32,829 nt of DNA from JBBSEZ01 sp038239195 (GTDB lineage Bacteria > Planctomycetota > Planctomycetia > Gemmatales > Gemmataceae), in NCBI GenBank assembly GCA_038239195.1, contig JBBSEZ010000050.1:1-32829 (forward strand). Direction: 5' to 3'. The notes beneath the pieces were generated by a model, which ran no database searches, was not told the origin of the DNA, and was given only the letters and a program-made list of their open reading frames with translations. This document shows positions 1 to 8,400 of the stretch, in pieces; within the stretch, counting starts at the first letter, position 1, and each line of letters starts with the position of its first letter. The translations under genes and the position numbers were made by a program.

Positions 1-817
1 CGCCCGGCCGGCAGGCCTCGCGCACGCCGACGCGCGTCGCCTCCTCCACGCTCGCGAGATCGACCCCGTCGATCACGATCTCGTAGACCGCCCCCACGTT
101 CTCCGCGAGGGCGCTCTTCACCTGGCCGCGCAGGGTCGGGCAATAGGCGTCGTTCGTGCTGGCCTTGAGCTTCTTGTAGCGCGAGCCGATCTTGCTACCG
201 GAACGCACCACCCCGCCGGGAAACGGCGCGATGACGCCCGGCACTTTGTGGATGGCGGCGATGGCGGCCTCGGCGGCGCCGAGCCCGACCTCCTGGCTCT
301 GGGCCAGGATCAGGAAGTTCCCGCCCGCGACGCCCTTGACGGTGCCGAAGAAGTCCTCGCAGACAAACTCCCCATCCATGACGGGCATTCGCCAGTAGCG
401 CTTCCCGTCGAGCAGCTTGCTGAACTGGAAGGTGTCGCCGAAGAAGCGCAGGCTCCCGCCGATGCGGAGGGCCTTTTCCTTGACCACCGGCAAGCCGTTG
501 TAGCAGGCCGTCGTTGGGCAGGTCAGCACGCACTGACCCACGCGGTTCACCGCCGCCTTCTGAAGCGCGTCGCGACTGAAGGCGAAGAGGAGCAGGGCCA
601 CGCCGGGCCGGCCGTCGGGCGTCTCGGCCGGGGCCAACTCGCGCTCGATGCCCGCCTCGGCGTCGCAGCCGATCACCGAGGAGGCGTAGCCGGTGGCCGT
701 GCGCCCCGCGACGCGTGCCCACTCGGCCGTCGCTGCCGTGACGATCAGGCGGGCCGCGGTCATCGGGAAGGCCTCGGCGAAGGTGTCGTCGAGGGGAACG
801 TCGTTGATGGTGAGCAC
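1..817 (-). CDS. fhcD: Formylmethanofuran:tetrahydromethanopterin formyltransferase (partial, 3' end off window)
   Basis: Transfers a formyl group between the methanofuran-type carrier and tetrahydromethanopterin in the archaeal-type C1 pathway also found in methylotrophs and planctomycetes; in bacteria it works in the cytosolic Fhc complex. The 272 visible codons read as Ftr from the N-terminus (TINDVPLDDTFAEAFPMTA) through conserved stretches such as GCDAEAGIE, PDGRPG and TCPTTACYNGLP to near the C-terminus; about 25-30 residues run off the window edge. I chose a GTG start because the family's N-terminal motif begins right there, no ATG lies between it and the fhcA stop, and a GAGAGGG-like ribosome site precedes it. 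The fhcA stop lies 21 nt upstream, so the two are cotranscribed. Identity is confident; the family is described from knowledge, the match from reading the translation. Confidence 0.93.
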   Translation of the reverse strand, partial: MLTINDVPLDDTFAEAFPMTAARLIVTAATAEWARVAGRTATGYASSVIGCDAEAGIERELAPAETPDGRPGVALLLFAFSRDALQKAAVNRVGQCVLTCPTTACYNGLPVVKEKALRIGGSLRFFGDTFQFSKLLDGKRYWRMPVMDGEFVCEDFFGTVKGVAGGNFLILAQSQEVGLGAAEAAIAAIHKVPGVIAPFPGGVVRSGSKIGSRYKKLKASTNDAYCPTLRGQVKSALAENVGAVYEIVIDGVDLASVEEATRVGVREACRPG

Positions 818-838
818 GATGCTTTTCGCCCTCTCGCT

Positions 839-2494
839 CTACTTGCCGCATGCCACAGCGGTCCCGCCGTGGGCCAGGTAATTCTCGTCCACGGGGTAGT
901 TGGCGAACTGGATCGTGTAGTACGCCTCGAACCACTTCTCGACGTCGGCCAGCGCTCCCCTGTCGTACTCGGGCGCGACGTACGCGGTTCGTCCAAACGT
1001 CTCGGCGCGTATCTCGCCCTGCGCGACGATTACTTCGCCCGCCTTGAGCACGAAGCGCGGCAGTTCGAACAGCGCCTTGCGATCGGCGCCGGGGGCGTAG
1101 ATCGTCACGTCCGCATCGGCGCCGACGCCGAGGTGTCCTTTGTGACGCAGCCCCAGCATGCGCGCGGGGCCGGCTCGTGTGATGATCGCGATCTCGTTCA
1201 GGCTGTATTCGCGGTCGAGGTCCTTCAGCACCGATCGCTCCAGCACGCGCGGAGGCACCCGCTTCAACGCCTCCTGGCGATAGGTGCGGTCCATGAGGAG
1301 TTGAACGATCTCAGGGTAAGCGAGGAACGACGCGCCGTTGGGGTGGTCGGTGGAGAGGGCGACTTGCCAGGGGTCTTTCACGAGCAGATACCACTCCAGC
1401 CCGATGGCCCACTGGAGGGCATGGACGAAGCTCTTCTCCTTGTAGGTAATCGGCACGATGCCGCAGCCGGCCTCCATCTCGGTGTCGGCGTTGGTCCACT
1501 TGCGGCCGGTGACCTTGTGCAGATAGTAGGCGAGCGGGCCATCGCCGGTCATCGACGTCGTCTCGCCGAACAACACCTGGCCCACGTCCACGGTCAGGTT
1601 TGGGTGCGAGTTGACATAGTCGGCCAGCTCGGGCACCTTCGAGCAAAAGGCGCCCTGGTCGTCGGGCGAGCCGCCGTAGCTGTGGAACTGGACGTGGGTG
1701 AGGTGAGCGCGACGGCCTTCGAGGGCCTGCATCGTCGCCAGCGTCGTCCGCCAGTTGCCGGGCAGGCCGAGGTTGTTGCAGTGGACGTGAATGGGGTGAG
1801 GCAACCCGAGGTCCATCGCCGTCTGGGCCAGCCCGGTGATGATCTGGCGCGGCGTGACGTCGAACGCCTCCACGTTGGTGTCGAGCTCGTGAAGGGTGGC
1901 GCCGCCGCTCTTCCAGACCTCGACCCCACCGGGGTTGACGAGCTTGACCGCGTACCCCTTGGCCGCCCCCAGCACCCAGGCCACGAACGCGCGAACGCGC
2001 TCCGGCTCGTTGGCGGCAAGCTCCTGGAGGACGTAGTGGTTGTTGCCGAGGAGGACGAAGAAGCCCTTGTCGAGGATCGGTGTGTCGTGAAACTCCTCGT
2101 GGGCATGGCGGGCGGACAGCGGCGGGATGGCGGCGTCGAAGGCCGTCGTGTAGCCCATGCCGGCGTAGAGGTAGCCGGTCGCAAAGGTGCTGGGGACGCT
2201 CCCGGTCGTGCCGGAGCGCGTGAAGGGGGTGCGGCGCACGACGGGGGCGCCCCGTTTGTCCTCGGGGCGCATCTTGCGGGCGAGGTTGACCTTGGGCCCG
2301 GCGATGTGCGCGTGCATGTCAATCCCGCCGGGCATCACGACCAGCCCGGAGGCGTCGAGTACCTTGTCGGGGCGAACGGTCGGCGAGCTGGGTGGGGCGA
2401 CGATCTTGCCGTGCCGGGCCCAGACGTCTTGCACGACGCCCTCGACGCCGTTGGCGGGGTCGTAGACGGTGGCGCCAGCGATCTTCAAGAGCAT
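839..2494 (-). CDS. fhcA: Formylmethanofuran dehydrogenase subunit A / Fhc hydrolase subunit (551 aa)
   Basis: Amidohydrolase-fold subunit that in bacteria hydrolyses the formylated methanofuran analogue to formate within the Fhc complex. The translation shows the amidohydrolase start (MPGGIDMHAHIAG, metal-ligand pair H61 and H63), a candidate carboxylated lysine in AVKLVNPGG, a histidine motif HVHCNNLG, and the C-terminal metal-site motif STDHPNGASF with its Asp near residue 383. Length fits the FwdA/FmdA/FhcA family. An in-frame ATG 102 nt upstream would add an Arg/Pro-rich stretch with no family match, so the start is placed at MLLKIAGATVYDP. It is followed closely by fhcD. In the known methylotroph cluster (fhcBADC) an fhcB gene stands upstream; here it does not. 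Confidence 0.94.
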   Translation of the reverse strand: MLLKIAGATVYDPANGVEGVVQDVWARHGKIVAPPSSPTVRPDKVLDASGLVVMPGGIDMHAHIAGPKVNLARKMRPEDKRGAPVVRRTPFTRSGTTGSVPSTFATGYLYAGMGYTTAFDAAIPPLSARHAHEEFHDTPILDKGFFVLLGNNHYVLQELAANEPERVRAFVAWVLGAAKGYAVKLVNPGGVEVWKSGGATLHELDTNVEAFDVTPRQIITGLAQTAMDLGLPHPIHVHCNNLGLPGNWRTTLATMQALEGRRAHLTHVQFHSYGGSPDDQGAFCSKVPELADYVNSHPNLTVDVGQVLFGETTSMTGDGPLAYYLHKVTGRKWTNADTEMEAGCGIVPITYKEKSFVHALQWAIGLEWYLLVKDPWQVALSTDHPNGASFLAYPEIVQLLMDRTYRQEALKRVPPRVLERSVLKDLDREYSLNEIAIITRAGPARMLGLRHKGHLGVGADADVTIYAPGADRKALFELPRFVLKAGEVIVAQGEIRAETFGRTAYVAPEYDRGALADVEKWFEAYYTIQFANYPVDENYLAHGGTAVACGK

Positions 2495-2534
2495 GAGGGC
2501 CTCGGTCCTGGGGGCGGGAGCGCCGCACCGGGTC

Positions 2535-2563
2535 AGTCTAGGTCGGACCGGGGCGCGTTTCCA
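2535..2563 (-). promoter_or_regulatory. Possible sigma70-like promoter for fhcA-fhcD
   Basis: On the minus strand TGGAAA (2563-2558) and TAGACT (2540-2535) are separated by 17 nt and sit about 40 nt before the fhcA ATG. Each hexamer matches four of six consensus positions. Position and spacing are good but the match is moderate, so this is a guess. Confidence 0.3.
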
Positions 2564-2615
2564 GCGGGCTTTGAGGGCGTTGGCGAGATTCGTCATTCCC
2601 CCGGGCCCGCGACGG

Positions 2616-2690
2616 CTCCGCCATCGACTGTCCGTCGCTTTCGGAGTAGACGATTTCGCCAGACTGAGCCCGCCTTGACAACTGACTCAT
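2616..2690 (-). pseudogene. Remnant of a Uma2/DUF820 gene N-terminus
   Basis: A minus-strand ATG at 2690 with a strong AGGAGGA ribosome site begins a 50-codon frame whose early part, IVYSESDGQSMAE, aligns with IVYPESDGKPMAD near the N-terminus of the Uma2 gene 0.8 kb upstream. At DNA level 2616-2654 matches 3475-3513 at 34 of 39 positions. After that the reading frame continues into unrelated Arg/Pro-rich sequence and stops. I read it as a truncated relic of a paralogous Uma2 gene that keeps its translation start, not a working gene; a real 50-residue peptide cannot be excluded. Confidence 0.55.
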
Positions 2691-2766
2691 CGTTCCTCCT
2701 CCTGCGGACCGGCCGCCCGTGACCGGCAGCATTGGCCGGGCGACGATGCTTCCCTCGTGCGAGCGC

Positions 2767-3549
2767 TCAGGGCGCGTTGGACGGTAGAAAGAGCTGTTGA
2801 AGCTCCAGGACCTCTTCGGGCGTCGCTTGTTGTCGCAACAGTTTGCCGCTCAGTTCAGCCAGCCGGGCCGCCCGTCGCTCGGAGGCCTGGAGCTTCTGCT
2901 CGGAGGCCTGGAGCTTCTGCTCGGAGGCCTGGAGCTTCTGCTCGGAGGCGACCCGAAGCCGAAATTGCTCGGCGCGATCGGCCTCCAGTTCCGGGAACGT
3001 AAGGAAGCGCCGTCCGTCGGGATAGAAGACCTGCATCTCGTCGCCGCTCACGTCGAAGCGGATGCCCAGGCGCGGGCTGACCACCTCGTTCTGGAACCAC
3101 TTGCGGCGCAGGACCGTCCCTTTACGGACGCTGACCGTGAGATAGTCCTTGTCGGGATCGTAGATGTAATATTCCTCGACGCTGTGATCGTTGTAGAACG
3201 CGTCCTTCTCCTCCATCTCCTCGGGCGTGTTGCCCGGCGACAGCACCTCGAACACCACTTGGGGCGCGACGTCCCCCTCCTCCCACTGCTTGTACGATTT
3301 CCGGTCGCCTGCGGGCCTGCCGAGCGCCACGAACACGTCCGGGGCGGCGCACACCGAGGGCTCGTTCTCGGTGGCGTACCACATCAGGTTCACCGCGACG
3401 AACGCCACCGCCTCCCGGAGCAATACCTCCAGGTTGCCGTGGAGGACCATCATCCACCGCGCCTGTTTCGTGTTGTCCGCCATCGGCTTCCCGTCGCTTT
3501 CGGGGTAGACGATCGCCGCCGGGGGCGCGGCCGCCACTGTCGCAAGCAT
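2767..3549 (-). CDS. Uma2 family (DUF820) putative endonuclease with C-terminal coiled coil (260 aa)
   Basis: Uma2/DUF820 proteins have a PD-(D/E)xK-like nuclease fold and are greatly expanded in planctomycetes and cyanobacteria; their role is not established. Here the core motifs are visible: APDVFVALG (D71), VVFEVLSPGNT (E101), then an EEMEEK segment and VEEYYIYDPD. After about residue 200 the chain becomes a charged coiled coil holding three exact SEQKLQA heptads and a partial fourth, encoded by perfect 21-bp repeats. The start is supported by AGGGAGGGG upstream. The gene stands alone, divergent from the ferredoxin gene. The fold family is confident, the enzymatic activity is inference. 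Confidence 0.88.
   Translation of the reverse strand: MLATVAAAPPAAIVYPESDGKPMADNTKQARWMMVLHGNLEVLLREAVAFVAVNLMWYATENEPSVCAAPDVFVALGRPAGDRKSYKQWEEGDVAPQVVFEVLSPGNTPEEMEEKDAFYNDHSVEEYYIYDPDKDYLTVSVRKGTVLRRKWFQNEVVSPRLGIRFDVSGDEMQVFYPDGRRFLTFPELEADRAEQFRLRVASEQKLQASEQKLQASEQKLQASERRAARLAELSGKLLRQQATPEEVLELQQLFLPSNAP
2878..2949. repeat. 21-bp tandem repeat inside the Uma2 gene (3 exact units plus 9 bp)
   Basis: Three perfectly identical 21-bp units (2878-2898, 2899-2919, 2920-2940) are followed by the first 9 bp of a fourth. On the coding (minus) strand each unit encodes the heptad SEQKLQA. Perfect DNA identity between units suggests recent slippage-type expansion that keeps reading frame and coiled-coil register. 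Confidence 0.95.
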
Positions 3550-3698
3550 CTCCGGTCCCCTCCCTGGCCTCGTTTCAGTCGGCCTCAGCCTAGCACGTAG
3601 TCGCGGGGCGGGGCAATCGCTGCCTGCCGAGGGAACTGCCCGGGCCGGTATCGCGCTGGTGCGCCTCTCTCCGAGCTTTGAAGGCCCATCCCTTTGCC

Positions 3699-3728
3699 TT
3701 GCCCGCTCCGGGGCAGTAAGCTTATGCT
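3699..3728 (+). promoter_or_regulatory. Possible promoter for the ferredoxin gene
   Basis: TTGCCC (3699-3704) and TATGCT (3723-3728) are spaced by 18 nt and end 36 nt before the ferredoxin ATG, within the divergent 215-nt gap between the Uma2 gene and the ferredoxin gene. The match is moderate. Confidence 0.35.
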
Positions 3729-3764
3729 TGGTTTGCCTGTGCGCAAGGTGGAAGGGGAGAAGCG

Positions 3765-4127
<363 letters not shown>

Positions 4128-4137
4128 GGGCCGAAGG

Positions 4138-5364
4138 ATGAACCGATCTCTGGGCGCCGTCGTGCTGGCCTGCCTGTGCGCGGGCGTTGCCGAGGGAGAA
4201 GACTGGCCCGAGTTCCGCGGGCCCACCGGGCAAGGGCTCGTCAAGGGCCCGTTGCCGCTGGAGTGGGGCCCCGCCAAGAACGTGGCCTGGAAACAACCGA
4301 TCCCCGGCTCCGGCTGGTCCTCGCCCGTGATCCACGCGGGCCGCATCTATCTGACGAGTGCCGTTCGCGTCGGAAAAGATTACTCCTTGCGGGCCATCTG
4401 CCTCGACGCCACGAGCGGGAAACAACTGTGGAGCCAGGAAGTCTTTCGCGAGGATGGCGCGACGGCCCCGGCCATCCACCGCAAGAACAGTCACGCCAGC
4501 CCGACGCCCATCGTGGCCAACGGCAGGCTCTACGTTCACTTCGGCCATCAGGGCACCGCTTGCCTCGACCTCGACGGGAAGGCGATCTGGAAGAAAGCGA
4601 TCAAGTACAGCCCCGTCCACGGCAATGGCGGGTCGCCCGTCCTGGTGGACGGGCTCCTCGTCTTCAGTTGCGACGGCGGAGAGGAGCGCTTCCTCGTCGC
4701 CCTCGACGCCGGCACGGGCAAGGAGCGCTGGCGCAAGGCCCGCTCGGGCCGGGCCGGCCGGTCGTTCTCGTTCAGCACTCCTCTCGTGATCGCGGTCAAC
4801 GGGAAGAAGCAGATCGTCAGCCCCGGCAGCAGCATGGTCGGGGCCTACGACCCCGCCGACGGAACAGAGCTGTGGCGGGTGGCGTACACGGGGTATTCGG
4901 TGATCCCGCGCCCGGTATTCGGGCACGGATTGGTGTTCCTCAGCACCGGCTACAACTCCCCCAGCCTCTTGGCGATCAGCCCCGACGGCAAGGGCGACGT
5001 GACGGCCACGCACGTGAAGTGGCGCCTGCCGGCCGGCGCTCCCCACACGCCCTCGCCGCTGCTGGTGGGCGACGAGCTCTACCTGGTGGCCGACAACGGC
5101 GTCGCGCGCTGTCTCGACGCGCGCACCGGCAAGCAGCACTGGCAGGGCCGGGTCGGCAACGCCTTCTCCGCCTCACCCATTCACGCCGACGGCCGCATCT
5201 ACTTCCAGGCCGAGGACGGCATCGGCGTGGTCGTCAAGGCCGGCAAGACCTTCGAGCGCCTGGCCCGCAACGAAATGGGCGAACGCACCCTCGCCTCCTA
5301 CGCCGCCGCCGACGGGGCCCTGTTCCTCCGTACCGCAAGTCAGCTGTATCGCATTCGCCAGTAG
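4138..5364 (+). CDS. Secreted PQQ-like beta-propeller repeat protein (408 aa)
   Basis: A BamB/pyrroloquinoline-quinone-like eight-bladed propeller, a family multiplied in planctomycetes and usually without an assigned role. An N-terminal signal peptide (MNRSLGAVVLACLCAGVAEG) is followed by the typical start EDWPEFRGPTGQG. Propeller repeats of the form 'CLDxxTGKxxW' recur (CLDATSGKQLW, CLDLDGKAIW, ALDAGTGKERW, AYDPADGTELW, CLDARTGKQHW). No methanol- or glucose-dehydrogenase catalytic features are evident, so it is probably a structural or binding protein of the periplasm. It starts 10 nt after the ferredoxin stop and ends at the left arm of a 35-bp inverted repeat. The fold is confident; function unknown. 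Confidence 0.9.
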   Translation: MNRSLGAVVLACLCAGVAEGEDWPEFRGPTGQGLVKGPLPLEWGPAKNVAWKQPIPGSGWSSPVIHAGRIYLTSAVRVGKDYSLRAICLDATSGKQLWSQEVFREDGATAPAIHRKNSHASPTPIVANGRLYVHFGHQGTACLDLDGKAIWKKAIKYSPVHGNGGSPVLVDGLLVFSCDGGEERFLVALDAGTGKERWRKARSGRAGRSFSFSTPLVIAVNGKKQIVSPGSSMVGAYDPADGTELWRVAYTGYSVIPRPVFGHGLVFLSTGYNSPSLLAISPDGKGDVTATHVKWRLPAGAPHTPSPLLVGDELYLVADNGVARCLDARTGKQHWQGRVGNAFSASPIHADGRIYFQAEDGIGVVVKAGKTFERLARNEMGERTLASYAAADGALFLRTASQLYRIRQ

Positions 5365-5453
5365 CCCGTAGTTCTTAGTTCGTAGTGCTTAGCAAAGAGG
5401 GCTCACGCTGGCTTCTGTCTTTGCTAAGCACGAAGCACTACGGACTACGGGCT
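5363..5453. repeat. Large imperfect inverted repeat (35-nt arms)
   Basis: Left arm 5363-5397 and right arm 5419-5453 are largely complementary around a 21-nt loop. The inner 11 bp (TGCTTAGCAAAG side) and the outer 10 bp (AGCCCGTAGT side) pair perfectly, with a shifted middle made of related GTAGTGCTT-type pieces. It begins at the stop codon of the propeller gene and ends 16 nt before the ATG of the next gene. There is no U-run on the plus strand, so it is more like a dispersed palindromic repeat than a textbook terminator, though it could block or stabilise transcripts. Confidence 0.85.
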
Positions 5454-5469
5454 CCCCGAAGGGGGAACG

Positions 5470-8400
5470 ATGAAAGTCGCCGATCTGCAAAAGTTGTTGC
5501 GGGCCGCGGACCCGGCGGCGGTGCTGGTGTCGCCGCGCATCCTCGAGCGCGTGATCCGCGAGGCGTGCGACCTGCCGACGCTCTACTGGAACATCCCCCA
5601 CCCGAAGAGCTACGTCGTCGATCGCCAGACGCTCTTTCGCCACGCCGAGCAGGCCGACCTCGAAATCGACCCCTCCCAGCTTCTGCCCAGCACGGTCATC
5701 CTGCTCGCGCGCCCCGCGGCCGAGGAGCTCAGCGGGCCCGAGCGCCAGGTCCTGCTCCTGAAATACTGGCGGGCCCTCTTTCACTGCGAGATCGACTTCG
5801 CCCTCGGCCCCTACCGTCCCGGAGGCCCGCTCTCGCCCGAAGCGCTGCGCGAGCGCATCGAGCAGATCGGCCGGACGGAGTTCGAGGAAATTCGCGTTGT
5901 CCTCGAGCAGGACCGCAACCTGGCGCCCAACGCCGACGACCGCACCACCTACGTCGAGTTCGCGGCGGTCTTCCTGGAATTGACCTACTTCGCCTCCAAC
6001 CTGCTGCCAAACGTCTTCCCCGGCATCCGCGACTACAAGCGCGTCGAGCAACTGCTGGGGCGCGACGTCGATGCGCCCGCGCTGTTCGCCCGGACGCGCC
6101 TCCAGGGGGCGCCGGACCCCGAGCTGCGCCGCGACACGCGCTCCGACGAGTCCGACGAGGCCTACTGGGGCCTGGTGCGCGCCGCCCAGCGGGGGGCGCT
6201 CAACGGCAACCTCGTCCGCGCCGCGATCCTGCGCACCCGGGCGGCCCGCATCGCCCCCGCCGCCCAGACGGGCCCCACGCGGCTCCAGGCCCAGCAGGAC
6301 GTGCAAGCCCTCACGGGGCGGCTCAAGGAGGCCCTGGAGCTCACCCCCACCGAGGCGGAGGAGTGGTCGAGCTACCTCACCCTCCTCCTCGACAAGGCCG
6401 ACCAGGGCTCGCACCCCATCGAGGCACGCTTGCTCTTCGACCTGCAAGAAGTTTGCATCGATGCCGAGCGCGAGGTCCACACCCTCGACGTGGTCGAATG
6501 GCTGGTTTCCGGCTTTCGCCGCCCGATCAAACGGCCTCTGCCGAGCCAGCGCATGGTGCGCATCACCAAGCACCTCCGCAACGCCGTCAGCCGGCTTGGG
6601 GGAGTGCGCCTGTCCGACTCCGATCGCGCCCACCTCCACCGGCTCCTCCAGACGGCCCTGCGCGCCAGCGAGGAGGGGATGCGCACGAAGTTTGGCCCCG
6701 TGCTGATCCAGGCGATGCAGGACGTCGGGCTCCAGCCGCGCAACGCGCTGGAGCGCGTGGCGTTCGAGAAGATCGTCGCGGAGTTGCTCGACCGCATCAT
6801 CAACTACGGCTTCCTCACCTTCTCCGACCTGCGCGACGCCATCTCGCGCAACCAGTTGAAGTTCCCCGACCTGACGGGCCCCGAAGACTTTCTCCGCGGC
6901 GACCCGCTCGTGCTCCTCGACCGGCGCCTGGCGGCGCTGCTCGACGGCGTTTACCGGCCCAGCGAGTTCTACGTCCGCTGGCTGGAGCGCTTCACCTCGC
7001 TCAAGTTTGGCACGGCCCTCGGCCGGTTCGTCACCCGCTTCGTCACGCTGCCCTTCGGCGGGGCCCTTCTCCTTCTCTACGTCCTCGGGGCCCTCGTCAA
7101 GCTGTTCGTCGCCCCCGAGCGCTACCCGTTGCTCGAGTCGTTCGTGCTCTTGCTCCAGGGCCCGCTCTACCACCCCGAAGGCGCCCCGCCCACCGAAGCG
7201 CCCGACGTCGTCGAGGCCTACCTCGGCCCGCGCTGGGCCTGGCACTACGTCCTGGTTTTCGGCGTCGGCATCTTCCTGCTCGCCCTCCTGCATTCGCGCG
7301 CCTTCCGCCAGCGCTGCAAGGCGGGGGCCCTGGCCGTGTTCCGCGGCCTGCGCACGGTCTTCTTCGACTGGCCGCGCCGCGCGATGCCCGTTGGCTGGGT
7401 CAAGCACTTCGTGACGAGTGGGGCCTTTCAGCTCGTCTACTGGTATCTCGTCAAGCCGGCCTTCGTCGTCTCCATTCTCGTGCTGCTGCGCCCCGACCCC
7501 TTCGCCTCCTTCCCGGTCCTGGTCCTCTCGTTCGGGGTGGCGCTGCTCGTCATCAACCTGCGCGTCAGCCGGGCCGCCAGCGAGGCGGTCAGCGACGGGC
7601 TCTCGCGCTTTCAGGTCCTGCTGCGCGCAGGCCTGCTCCAGAACCTCGTCCACGCCATCATCCAGGTGTTCAAGTTCGTCCTCGACATGCTCGAGTATCT
7701 GCTCTTCACCGTGGACGAATGGCTGCGCTTCCGGGGCGGGGACAGCCGAACGTCGCTGGTCGTGCGGACCATCCTGAGCGTGCTGTGGTTCCCCATCTCC
7801 TACGTGGGCCGGTTCTACATGGTGGTGCTGATCGAGCCGGGGATCAACCCGCTGAAGTTCCCCATTTCCTCGATCGCGGCCAAGATCGTCTACCCCTACA
7901 CCTACTCCAACGTGGCGCTCCAGGAGCAACTGGCCGAGCCGCTCGCCCCCCTCATGGGGGCGTACCTGGCCAAGGCGTTCATTCTGTTCGGCGTGTTCTT
8001 CTGGCTGCCCGACGTCTTTGGGTTTTTGGTGTGGGAGATGAAAGAGAACTGGAGCCTGTACCGCTCCAACCGCGGCAAGGCGCTGGCGCCCGTCATGGTC
8101 GGCGCGCACGGCGAGACGGTGCGCGGCCTCTTGCAGCCCGGCTTCCACTCCGGGACGATCCCGCGCCTCTACGCCAAGCTGCGCGAGGCGGAGAGGCACG
8201 CCTACAAGACGCGCAACTGGCACCCCGCCCGGTATTACCGCGAACAGCTCGAAGAGGTGGCGCGGGCCATGACCGTCTTCGTCACGCGCGAGCTGATCGC
8301 CCTGGTGGGCCAGAGCCGAAGCTGGCAGGGCCAGGCCATCGAGGTCGGGCAGGTCCACCTGACCATCAACCGCATCCGCTTCACGCTGCGGCACAGCGCC

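Noticed and set aside
248..2722. 824-codon open frame antisense to fhcD, fhcA and the Uma2 relic
   Set aside because: It crosses three unrelated genes on the other strand and shows no domain; a composition shadow.
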